From Rhizoctonia solani (taxonomy: Eukaryota > Basidiomycota > Agaricomycetes > Cantharellales > Ceratobasidiaceae), in NCBI RefSeq assembly GCF_016906535.1, contig NC_057371.1:1364001-1428000 (forward strand): a DNA stretch of 64,000 bases, written 5' to 3'. Position numbers and translations under genes: made by a program. This document shows, one piece after another, positions 1 to 11,537 of this stretch (position 1 is its first letter; each line of letters starts with the position of its first letter). The notes below the pieces were generated by a model. The model ran no database searches, was not told the origin of the DNA, and worked only from the letters and a program-made list of their open reading frames with translations.

Positions 1-771
1 TTTGAGACTGGAAGAGCGTGAGAAATTACGAGCGGATTGATTGAGATGCAATTACATTAAGTTGCTTTCTTGCGGTTCGAAGGTCGGCAGAAAGCGAGGC
101 AGTTCGCTCAATCTCACTACGAAGTGAACTCTATAAGAATGAGACCTAAAGATTTTAACCAAAGAGGAACTGAGAATTGACGCACTTCCAGTTCTGCAAG
201 ATGTGCTCGTACTGAGCACATCGATTCGCTAACAATGCGACGCGGCCTTCCATGTCGCCGCGGTGGTCGCCGAGACGAATATGGCATTTAATTTGCAAAT
301 GAATCACGTGGTAAGGTCTCACATGACCGATGGGGCCAATTGTGGCGCTACTCTAGCTCGGTGACATCACACGATGGTCAATTTCTTAGGTTCGGAATTT
401 GGGTGTGTAGGATGATTCATCGTAGGCCCTCATCGACAAATTTTAACATAACAATTGGGTGGGCACAAAGGCAAAAGTAGTCGATGCGCATACATGCATA
501 CTCGTATGAGCTCTCGGCAGCGAAGAAGGAGTTGTTACGGAGACCAACCGACAAAAGCGCCGCTATTGCGTTGTGGCCGCCACTCGTTCGATCAATGCCG
601 CTCATAGCTCACTTGCCTCCAACTTTCTCACACTCCCCTTTTGTCTTCCGGCTTATAAACCCCACACTGACATCCGGTCATGACGCCAGCTGCGAATCCT
701 CATCGATTCGCCTCTCTTTAATAGTTTCGAACTGAAATAACACCATATAACTTTATAACATTGACGCTACA
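1..771. other. Intergenic / promoter region of the GH15 gene
   Basis: No gene is recognised. Short open frames on both strands have no protein-like composition or splice support. The right end is the presumed promoter and 5' leader of the glycosidase gene that starts at 772. No tRNA-like or repeat structure was seen. Confidence 0.5.
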
Positions 772-3700
772 ATGATTAGCACTGGTAAATATGACCAGGA
801 AGAACGCGGTTACGTCGATATTCAAGATCATGCACTGTAAATACAACTCCATCCAATGATTTTCGTAGACTGAGGTTTTAATCCTTTCTAGAATTGGGAA
901 CATGCGCACGGCTGCGCTGGTGCGTGTGAGGTAGAGCTATTGATGTGTTATTAACTCACACTGTTACAGATTTCAATCGATGGTTCGGTTGAATCATACT
1001 GTGTTCCGAACTTTGATTCTCCTTCGGTGTTTGCGCGCATTCTCGACAAAGACAAGGTTGGTGTTGATTCATATTGGCTCACGAAAGCTTATGCACGTCG
1101 AACAGGGTGGTCACTTCTCCATCAAGCCCAAAATTAAACACTCGTCAAAACAAGCATATCTTCCAGCTCCAACGTACGTACAATACCCGCTATCTATACT
1201 TCTTAGCAGTACTAATGTCATCAAATACAGGTTCTGGGAACAAAGTAATATTCGGCAACTCTTCCTATTCGATCACTAATTTGCTTCCCAGGTTCCTTGC
1301 TGATGAGGGCGTAGCCCAAGTCACTGGTCAGACATACTAATTCCAGTGGTTGAGTTAGTACTGATATCCTCATTAGATTTCTTACCTCGGCAGACTGGTA
1401 CTGGCATTGCCGCCAACAAACCATTGTTGTTCTGGCTCATCCGCAGGGTTGAGGTTATTCGTGGGCGCGTGCCCATCCGAATGGAGTGCTGCCCTGCATT
1501 TAACTATGCACGGGACGCTCATGAGACACAGGTAAATGGATTAAGGGATTATATACGCAGTTGCAAATGTGCCAACAAAGTTGTCCGCAGTTCGTAAATG
1601 ACGACTCCCATGAGGGTGCGACTTCGCAAGAAAAGGTTATATTCCGTTCGCGTGACCTTACATTGGATCTGCGCTACGTCGTTGATACTATTCCGGATAT
1701 CGATGTTGCCAAGCCTCAGGTGACGATTCGTCCTTTGGACTTGAGGTCAAAGGGCCACCAGGTACTTCTCTCATTCGCGAGGAGCTGAGTAGCGACTAAC
1801 AAAACATTCAGGGCGTGGGCGCAAGTGTTGACTTGGACATGGAAGAGGGCCAAGTAATCACCTTCATCCTACGCACGCCTCCAGAGAATAAGGGCAGTTC
1901 AACCAAGCCTACAAAAGAACAAGCCGAGGCGCTCGGTGTACCAATCGAAGTTCTCATTCAAGGAGCAACCAAACTCCGTGCCAAAGACGACCCTCTCCTG
2001 ACTCCTGTGCGTTTTTATTATTCACGAACAAATTCAGACGCTAACCTCTTCATAGGGTCTGATCAACTCCTTTTAACTGAGACAGCTGCTTTTTGGCAGA
2101 ATTGGATCTCTAAATCAACTTACCGTGGCTCATGGCGCGAAGCCGTCCATCGTTCGGCTCTAGCCCTCAAGCTACTTATCTTCGAACCCACGGGCGCCAT
2201 CGTGGCCAGTCCTACTTTCTCATTGCCGGAGCATATTGGTGGAACTCGTAATTGGGATTATCGATTTTCGTGGATTCGCGATTCAAGCTTTACGCTCTAC
2301 GCTCTGATCAGGTTGGGCTTTACGGAAGAAGCAAATGGTATAGTTGGCGTGTGCCCTAAGTTATGTTATTGACAACGGCTGCTTTAGCATACATGGACTT
2401 TATTTTCAAGAGGTTACAGCAAAGGGTATAGTCTTATTGGGCTCTTACTTTGGGCACAGTCCTAATCCATTATCCTTTAGAACCCAGATGGATCACTCAA
2501 TATTATGCAAGTTTCTCCCTCTGGCTTCTGGTTCCTACCAGCTCGGTAATTGATGCCGAGAATTTTGTGCTAGTTTACTGACTTTTGTTATTTTTCTTTC
2601 CCTTATCCCTATTATGTCGGTGATAACATGCATTTTTCGTATTGGGCACTTTATCGCAATCGTTGCCCCATTTCAGGTACTCGATCCATGGTAGGTGTCA
2701 TGTGATGATGTTCTTTCGAGCCTCGTAACACCATGCTTCTCTAGGCACTACCGATCTGGAGGAAATCGAACTTGATCATTTGGACGGACATAAAGGCTCC
2801 AAGCCTGGTGGGTATTTCTATTATGACTTCAGCGCGGTTTCGTAGGGCTAATTACCGCAATAGTACGAATTGGTAATGGTGCATCAACTCACTTGCAACT
2901 TGACATCTATGGTGAGCAGTACCTTAATCGTGCCGACGCAATCCACTGAAACTCTGTTCATAAAGGCGAACTGCTTGTACGTGTTTACTTTCCGATGCTT
3001 GAAACATGCCTGAAACAAATTATAAATGATAGGACTGCATATACCTCGGCCAAAAGTTCGGAAAGCCGCTGAGTTGGGAGGTTTGGAAGTCGGTGCGCGA
3101 ACTAGTCGATTACGCAGTTGCAAACTGCGACCGAAAGGACTTGTCAATCTGGGAAGTAAGGAATCATGAACGTAACTTTACTTACAGCAAGGTAGGAACT
3201 CTACGCCTCCGCGTACACATGGAACCTTAAAGGATTGTCGTCTAGATTATGTTATGGGTAGCGATGGATCGTGGATTACGACTGGCAGGCAGGTTCAACG
3301 AAACATCGATTTTAATTACCATATTCACATGTTTAGTGCCATTTTAGACAAGCGATCCTACCATGCCCCAATCGACAGAAGTGGATGGAGACGCGTGATA
3401 GGCTGTGAGTTAATTCATATGTTGCTTTCGAAGTCGCCTGTACTTATCCAGGCGGTAGCTACGAGGAGATCATGGAGCGTGCTTGGAACCCCGAGCTGGA
3501 GTTCTTTGCTCAATCCTATGAGGACTTGGATGTGCTAGACTCGGCCGTTCTAGTTATGCCTCTTGTATTCTTTATCAACGGTAGGGTTCTTTTCGCATAC
3601 ATAGGGTATATTTATGTTGATACGATGCGTTTTAGCCTCTGATGATCGGTTTGTCAACACGCTGAAGCAGATTCTCAAATCTCCTGAACGAGGTGGTTTG

Positions 3701-4239
3701 GTAACTAACAACCTCGTTTTCCGGTACGATACGGTTAAATCAGATGACGGAGTGGGCGGTGAAGAAGGAGGTGCGTGGTCTTAGCATAGAGAGTACATCT
3801 TGACTCAGACTCGCACCAGCGTTCTCCCTTTGCACACTTTGGGCTGTCGAGGCTCTCACACGCGTTGGAGCGTACGATAAGAAGATGCTGCAGCGTGCGG
3901 TATCGATGTTCGAAGATTTCTTAGGGTGTAAGTGTGCGTCGCTGATGCACTAGCGTGGGTTTTGATAGTTTTCATTTATAACAGACGGAAATCATTGTGG
4001 TTTATGGTCAGAAGAAATCAGCGCTGCTGGTGAAGGTTGGGTAATGCGGTACAAGGTTTTACGGTAAGCATGTATATAATTGCGGGAAATGAGCCTCTGG
4101 CTTATGCATTTGCTACTTCACAGCACGTTACTCTGATCTCTGCGGTGAGCTGAGCATACGTACATACTTATTATCTTAACTAACTTTGGGTGATCCATAG
4201 GCATATAACCTATCTCGTACTCTTGGTCAACTCCATTAG
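772..4239 (+). CDS. Glycoside hydrolase family 15 protein (glucoamylase/trehalase-like)
   Basis: Predicted intracellular GH15 hydrolase of about 650 residues. Fungal relatives of this type resemble bacterial GH15 glucoamylases and trehalases, so the substrate cannot be named. The ATG at 772 gives an exon ending in DHA; splicing (donor GTAAAT, acceptor TTCTAG) continues into [11 protein letters not shown], the family's usual N-terminus. In order, spliced exons give [38 protein letters not shown] (1-fold core near 2250-2285), [44 protein letters not shown] with a conserved Glu, then GLWSEEIS with the second conserved Glu, and finally [16 protein letters not shown] before TAG at 4237. There are well over a dozen short introns. 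No signal peptide is visible. Near 4033-4041 one base appears lost: the frame must shift to read the conserved [12 protein letters not shown] segment. The family call is firm; exact exon borders are my own splicing. Confidence 0.88.
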
Positions 4240-4666
4240 GCACTACGCGATGTGAAACATTTGTATTAATGCTATAAAATAAAATTTATTGTATTAAACT
4301 TAAGTAAAGTGTCTTGCAAGTTCCTTCTAGGGGGCTGTGATAGTTCAGTCAACCGAATTTGTATTTCAGTGATATGCGGCACAGTCACTAGTGATAATAC
4401 AGTCAGGAAAATGAGCTGGGAAAGGTGAAACAAGAGGCAGCCTATGGTTCGTCCGAAAGCACATGCAAAAACTGAATAGGAACAAGAATAAAGAAAGTAA
4501 AACAAGGATCCCGGAAAAGAGAAATAGTTTGTGGCACATGGCAGCAGAAAGGGAAGTTAAGGAGAGGTTTGAAGGATCCGGTAAGGAATGCCGTGTATGT
4601 TCATGACGCTTGAGGAAAGGGAGGGCAATGGCCTGTATAAAAAGAGAAGTAGCAAGTCTATTGTGT
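4240..4666. other. Convergent intergenic region
   Basis: Space between the 3' ends of the + strand glycosidase and the - strand kinase. It is AT-rich near 4250-4310 and holds open frames without recognisable protein. It probably contains both 3' untranslated regions and polyadenylation sites. Confidence 0.4.
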
Positions 4667-7600
4667 CTATTGCAAGACACATCCGTCTTGATGTTTTGTA
4701 TTCTGGGAATCTCGCTTCCGGATACGGCGGTCGGTTACATCTGACCTTGTTCCTGTCATTTCTGATGGCGCACGAGTGCTTGGAGCTTCGGATACTTGTC
4801 GTCGATGTTGATGCCGAACCTTGGACTCGAGGCGCTGGGGAGCGGCGACATGCAGAGGGACTGGCTCGGGGGCACTGGCCAAAGCGCTTACCCCGGTCGC
4901 CGCGCTGTGAAGGCTTGATGTTCGTCTTGTGCTTCCAACGCTGGATCTATTCTTGGTGCGATCTTCGCTATCCCTGGAATGTGCGATCGAGGGAGTCCTC
5001 CCAGGTGTGAGGTTGGCGGGATTACTGGTCTGCCCGGGCTCAGGGGACCCAGCACGAGAGGATCGCTTCTTCCAATTCCCAACAATCTTATTGTATCCCG
5101 ACGGCGATGCTCTTAGAAGCGTTTCCGGATGGCTTGGAGGTGACGAGGATAGGACGCCTGATGTCGGACTATGTGGCGTTGACCCGTCATAACGAGGACT
5201 TCGCATTCCATGGCGCCGCTCACAGGCGAGAATAGAGCTCTCGGCCTTGCACCGAAGGTGAACTATGATTCGACAGTGATCACAAATCAGAGCGTGTTTC
5301 CTAACGGGCTCGTAACAGATGTTGCAGTCCATTGGTTTGCTGAATGAATTGGTGGAAAAGTGGTGTTCGAGGGGGGTATTTGCGCCCGAATGATGAGGGA
5401 TGGCGATAGTGGGCCGAGCAAGGGGTAAATAATGGGAGTCCTCAAGTGCGCCACCGTTGTATAAAGTAGGATCCAATGACGCTGCCAAGTGGCGTACAGC
5501 GTCGGATCTCTGCAAATCAGCACTAACCCTCCGTAAGAATGGGATACTGTCCTGGGGACGGAGCTCCTATAATGATGGTTAGCTCTAGTTTAACTCATAA
5601 CTATGCACTACATACCTTATATGCGCCCCATTTCTGTTTCAGCCAAGGATGCTCGAATAAAATAGCCGCGCTGGGTCGAAGGTCCGGGTCCTTGTTAAAG
5701 CAGAGTTCAAGGAAGTTTCTTAGCATGGGCGAAAACCCTTCGGGGATAGGCGGACGTTCGTCCTCCACAATACGAAACATGACTGGCATCTTATAAGCAT
5801 GTGGGTATGGGGCCCCAATAGAGCAAACTTACCAGTTAAACCATTAGGAATATCTCCATACGGAGGGCGGCCAGTTAACAGTTCAACGATAACGCAGCCC
5901 AGAGACCAAATATCTGACTTGGTTGAAGCACCCTTGAGTTCGATAACCTCGGGAGCCACTGGATGCACCGTCAGGATATGATATGCGTAACTTCGACAAA
6001 ACTCACTCCAGTTGGGTGTACCTGCCACCTCATTAACCTTTTCCATGGCGTGGAGATTGAGGGATACTCCGAAGTCTGAAAGCTTAACGTTTCCATTCTT
6101 GGTTGTGAGAATATTGGCTGCCTTGAGGTCGCAATGGACAACAGAGCATTGGTGGAGGTAATGCAAGCCCTCAAGAATGCGGATAACGTAGCTTGCTACG
6201 AGTTTCTCGTTGAGCTTTCCAAAGGCCTTGAGGGTCTGGCCAAGAGACCCGTTCTCAACATATCTACTCTCTCATATTAGTATGAGCCACGAAGACCAGG
6301 AGACCAACGTACTCGAGAACTATGCTTAAATGCTCCTCATCTTGGGCCATCCCCTCATACTTGACAATGCTTGGGTGAGATAGGCTCTTGAGCAAGTCAA
6401 CTTCTTTCTTGAGGCTTTTGACCTCCTCAGCACTAAGGCCGTCAAGCGCAAGCTGCTTGACGGCTACCATTTGGCCAGTTGTCAGGTTCAACGCACGGTA
6501 GACGGAACCGAATTGTCCCTTTCCAATACAATCTCCCAACGACTACATGAAAACAATGCTTAGCATAGAAAATAGGTGATGTCTGAAAACTCACATAGTG
6601 GATAGCGGGCTGGCCTTCCTCTTTCACGACTAGCACACGACGTGGAATCTGCCCCGAGATGGCGGGGGTTGAGCCAACTTCTCTTCGCTTCTAACGCCTT
6701 CAAACATGCTCTCAATTCTCGACCGCCTAACCCCAATCTCATCCATGGAACCGGGCCGAAGCTTTTTACGCTGCGAGTCGAACTCGGACTGGTGTCGCCC
6801 ACGGGGAACGTGAGGCCTCTGGGGCCGTGGTTCTGGAGCCGGCTGACCATCCTTCGCCTGGTCCTTCTCCGCAGCATCTTCACGCAATGTCTCTGACGAC
6901 GAAGGCAATGTCGGCAATCGGGACGCCCCGCCAGAGTTGAATTCGGCAGATGCTCTGCGAGGGAAAGGAACATGTGGCGATACTAATGGTAAGCCTGTCG
7001 ATAGAGGGGAAGGACCAGCTCCTGGAGACGCTCGCTGACCAAGGATGCGTTCCGATATCTCGCTGCTGGGAGGGGTTGACCCCTTGGGGACGTAGGCCCG
7101 TTTGCCATTGCGACTACTCGGCTGTCGGATCATCGGAGGTCTGCCTACTCCCAATCCTGAGGAGTCTGCAGTCGGAGCAGGGCTCGCATCGCGGCTGTTC
7201 GCTCGTAGTAATCCTTCGCGAGGGGAAGGTATGATTCCACTATCGGCACTATATCTCTTACTCCGCCGTGGTACCAAGATCGGACGTGACGGTCGAGGTT
7301 CGTCGGATAATAGCGGCTGGGAACGTTGGCTCTGGGCGAAGGAATACGGATGGGAGCCAAGACAGGAGGAGGTTTCGCTTCAAGGTGGGTAGCGGACGAA
7401 TTGCTCTCGCCCATCAGTTCTCGCTCCAACTCTTCAATTGGATTCGAGTCTACTTCCAATGCGCTATCAAAGTCTTCCGGCCATTTCCTTGCCACACGCT
7501 TGCTAGGATCGCTATCGAGGATCTTGCTGCGCCGTCGTGCCAGCAATTTGGATGGTTGTACGCTGGGTTCTTCAGACTCCTCGTTCACCCGCGTCAAATC

Positions 7601-9991
7601 AACAGCTGCTTCGGATGACCTGCGATCCCGTCTACTCAAGCGTAAATGGCTTAAGTGAGAAGGAGAGGACCCAGGAACGAGATCTTCTGGGGATGGAGAC
7701 AGGGGCGAAGATCGATCTGGGTAAGGATTTCCAATATCAGACAGACGTCTCCGCATCGCCTTGGGTGAATCGGCCAGCATAACGGCCTTGGCCGCCTCAT
7801 TTGCTTCAGACCGCGAGAACGAGGGAATTCCTGACGAAGGTGACGTGGCTTCAGTCGTAGTAGTGCGCATCGTGCCGTAACCACCGGAACGAAAGTCGAG
7901 CAGTGACGAAAAGGCTGCAGTCGATTCGGTCATTAGACTTGAGTTGGTGACAATAGAGGTCGCCGATTGGCGTTGTTTCGCAAAAGTGCTCAGAGAGCCC
8001 ATGTGGTCGGGTGAGCGAGAGGGTGGTTGTGGTGGTGCATTAGAGTCGTTGGAGAGTGGTCGGGCCCCGTTAGACGAGCGGCGCCCTTCATTGCGCTGTC
8101 TGTCCAAAAGAGGACTAGAGGTTCTCCTAGATTCTGGTATTACAACCCGTGTCATCCTCGGCGAATGGCTCGCTGTCCGGGAAAGTGGAGCAGGCTTGGG
8201 GCTCGACGGGGCTGACGGGATTGGGGATCCAGCTGGCGTTCGATTGGGCCGGACGGTCAAACCGTTGTGCCTGTGCTGGGACGGCCGATGGCCTAGAGGG
8301 ATGGGCGGACTGATCTTGGGGGGAGGTGATTTGTCTCTTCCTTTGGTAGAGGGGGTCGGACTAATAGCTCGAGCTTTGGATGCCAATTCGGGATTCGACA
8401 TGACGCCCATTTGCCGACCAAGTGTCCCATACGGGCTCCTTCCGCCGTTTGCCTGGGACATCCCGCCGGGCTTCTCGTCAAACTGCACCGGCTCTGTTTT
8501 GCTTACGATGCGCGAAGCACTGACGTAGAGTGTAGATTTGGCTTTCCCACCATCATGGATAACCACCAAACTTTGCCGCTCTTCCTCGATTAACTGTGCC
8601 AGATACAGGAGTGCATTCGCAACGCTACCCATTGCCTCCGGCGTGCTTTCAAGTAGGTCCTCATCCTGAAACATTTCGCTGGGATCAGCGCCATACCGGG
8701 CTGTAGCGTACAGAAAGTTTCGAATATTTCGAGACCCGTCTTCTTTGTATCCAACTCTGGAGACGATTCCCGGCCGCAGTTTATTCATAAATCTAATAAT
8801 AAACAACGGTCAAAAAAATTTAAATAGCTGGCTGGAATAGAGACCAATCTCACTGGCAGAGGACCACCCCATCCCGCAGTGCGTCTCCGAACACCCTTCT
8901 TTCTCGCTCTGCCCCTCGAGACGAGGGAGACCCAAGTTGGTTTCCCGCGGCTGCTCCCGTTCCGTTTGGTGCCCACATGCGTTCCGCTCTCACAAGCGGT
9001 CTCAGTCTCATTTCGACTTCGATCCAGTCTTTATCCTTTATTTGTGGCGGTTGTCGGGAGAGCTCTTTGACGATAAAGGACGCAGCAGCTCGGATCTCTT
9101 CCCAAAAGGGAACTACTGTGGGCGAGGAAACACCAGTACTATCATGCGGTTGGTGACCACGAGACGAGGCTCGTGACGTAATAGGGGGAGATGTAGGTGA
9201 ACGAAGGCCAGAGCGAGGAGACGAGGGATTTGACGGACGAGCGCTTGTCACAAATTCGTCTTCTTGATTGGGCGTGGGTGGTAAGAGAGGAGGGGGGTGC
9301 CTAGGAGGACGAACGGGGCTAGTGGTACGAGATACAGAAGCCGAGCTGGCGGTTTGAGTAGATACGGTCGTTGACCGGGAGCGTGTTTCTGGCGGTACAT
9401 CGGGTCTGGAAGATGACGGTACGTTGGACGACGACGAGGTGTGGGTGAATGCGAGACCGGTGATGAGGGTTGTCGTTGTGTTCGACTAGGGGTGCTAGGC
9501 GGAGGACCTTGAGTAATGTTATGGACTGACGGCCGCTTGGTCTTGGGGGCTGAAACGAGAGCGTCGATGGATAACGTGACGTCAGCGCCATTGGCAAGGT
9601 TTTTTAGATCTGGCGATGAGAGCGTAGCGATACGAAGTGTCGGAGCCCTGAATGGTGTCCAACCTCGCGCCAGTGGGCTGTCCCTTGCGCCGCCCTGACC
9701 CAGCCCTGCTTTGCTCTCGGTCCTTCGCAGTCCCAGACCCAACAAGCGCCGCTTTCCATCATCGGTATCTCTTTGCTTGGCTTTGGACAACTTTACCGTC
9801 GGCTCGCCTTCGGCACGCAGGTCGACGCTGGAGCGTTTTGCAAGGCCCGCTCGTAGTGATTCATGGATATTACGAATCTTTTGAAAGGATTTCCCTTGTG
9901 TCGATGATGGAGGGACGTTTTGTTCCCTCAGCGGCCGGGTGGAAGAACCGTCCATCTTGTGGGTGCTGTTAATGAGAGCAACAGCCGCCAT
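4667..9991 (-). CDS. sepH: SepH/Cdc7-type septation protein kinase with N-terminal calponin-homology region, C1-like finger and CaaX end
   Basis: Ste-family kinase of the septation initiation network (S. pombe Cdc7, Aspergillus SepH). Reading from 9991: a Ser/Pro-rich N-terminus, a calponin-homology segment (DALRDGVVLCQ spliced to FMNKLRPGIVSRVGYK and RNIRNFLYATARYG, about 8880-8640), a long basic low-complexity linker, then IPRRVLVVKEEGQPAIHY and the kinase domain (about 6540-5600). The kinase shows the P-loop GKGQFGSV, VAVKQL lysine, catalytic loop VVHCDLKAAN (HCD, also seen in SepH), DFG, APEVIELKGASTKSDIWSLG and RPSAAILFEHPWL. Next come QDSIPFLRRVSADLQRSDAVRHL and a C1-like Cys/His cluster (about 5330-5220). 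The protein ends GCVLQ, a CaaX-like box. At least four frame changes (about 6655, 7300-7370, 9285, 9440) need one- or two-base corrections, so the link between the CH half and the kinase half is inferred from open, protein-like frames that overlap. Two adjacent genes remain possible. Confidence 0.82.
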
Positions 9992-11537
9992 CTGCGGTAA
10001 GATGAATCAGTGACCAGAGAACGTGGCAGCCGCGAGGCGCGGAATTCGTAAACACACACCACCTGCTGGCCCTATGCGCAATATTATGCGCCCGAATGCG
10101 CTAAAGTATAGACTGAATCGACGTACTGATGGAATAACAAAAGCCAACGGATCAGCAATCGGCTTCTGCGGCAGCGATGCCAGGGCGCATAGGTATAGAG
10201 AGGCGAGCGGGCGAACCTCACCAAGTGAGGAAGGGTGGTAGAGGGGGAGGGGGATAGGAGAGGTCACTTGGCCGATGGACAAAGCGAGCAGGAAGGCGCT
10301 TTGTCGAGAGTACGCTCAGAAGCTCACCTCTGGCTTCTTGTGAAGCTAGACACTCGCTTGATTCACTTGACTGGGGAATACGCTAAGTCCAGATAGGCAA
10401 TACACGTGCTGATATAGTTGACTGCTGTACCAGTATCGCCGTATTTGAATCTGGGTTATGCGCCGTGCTCAACGAGCTCCTTTGACTGCAAGTCGTATGA
10501 GGGGGAGCCAGTGTCTGAGACCACGATGCCAGAAGCCGACTGCTGGCGCAATTATGCCAATTCAGGACAAGCCGGCAACCCTGTCGGTAACTGAGATTAT
10601 CTGGAATTTGGATGACTGATCTGCGGTTCTCTCCTTAACCGGGCCGCGCGAGCTTCGATAGAAGTAAGCACTTCAGTATCTCTGCCACTCGTCGCAAGTT
10701 CTGGGCGCGAGCTTAATCCAAGATTCCAGTCGAATGAGGCGGCCGGTGATGACGGTGGTCGTACTCAGGATCAGGCGGGAGGGCGGCAAACTCATCATGT
10801 GCTGGTCGGCCTTCTTTGTCGGGCGCAAACGAAATTTTGTGTACCTGCATATGCATGTGCATAGCCGACAGACGTCATTCCTCCGATGAAACAGCCTTTC
10901 GATCCTGGGGTAAATCAAGCCAAGTCCAGACGGCGCTATAGCTGCCGTTGCAATATTGTTTACAAAAATCAACCAATCTAGACAGGGGGTTACAATATTG
11001 ATTGTTATTTCCAAAGCCCACGAGGCCGAGTAGCGCGCTGGTAACCATGGAGCATTTACCCATCTTTCGCAAGTGCAAGGCACAGTTCAGCACGCGAGAA
11101 CCCTTCCTGGATGTCTATTGCTATCGCCTGCCGTTAGAGCACGTCGTCAAAATGAGCCCGACGCGCACACGTGACCGCGACAACCCATAAGCGAGACCAT
11201 TTTCGGAAAGTCACAGGAACAAGGCAACGTCTCGATATGGATGTCTCAGAACATTCTCAACTCAGCATTCGGATTCCTTCCTGGCTCGATTCACAGCATG
11301 CCGATCTACACATGTGTTCGCCAGCTGCTTCCAGGCCAGCGTGGCCTGTACTATAACCCCTATCCGTCAAATATTCCGTTAAACATCGGGAAGACTTACC
11401 AAAGTGTCTTGATCTATAGCGCTATGACGTAGGTACTTGATAATCTAACTTTGCCTCTAGTAAATCAAGCGACCACCGGACACACTTACGCAAGAATTAC
11501 TTGTCGCATATAGCCGTACAACATAGCCTCTGTCACC
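9992..11537. other. Divergent intergenic region (kinase / oxidoreductase)
   Basis: About 1.5 kb between two divergent starts. The open frames here (for example the 136-codon frame on the - strand at 10673-11083) lack family motifs and splice support. I see no RNA gene or repeat. It should contain both promoters. Confidence 0.4.

Noticed and set aside
3270..3352. A GC-AG intron in the GH15 gene (CTGGCAG/GCAGGT)
   Set aside because: A canonical GT-AG choice (GGCAG/GTTCAA ... TTTTAG) gives a better in-frame protein reading [16 protein letters not shown].
7944..8528. 194-codon + strand frame inside the kinase/CH locus
   Set aside because: Antisense to the low-complexity linker of the kinase gene, where stop codons are rare on both strands.
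10673..11083. 136-codon - strand frame in the 9992-11537 gap
   Set aside because: No motif, no splice context, unusual composition rich in Cys/Trp/Arg; treated as chance.
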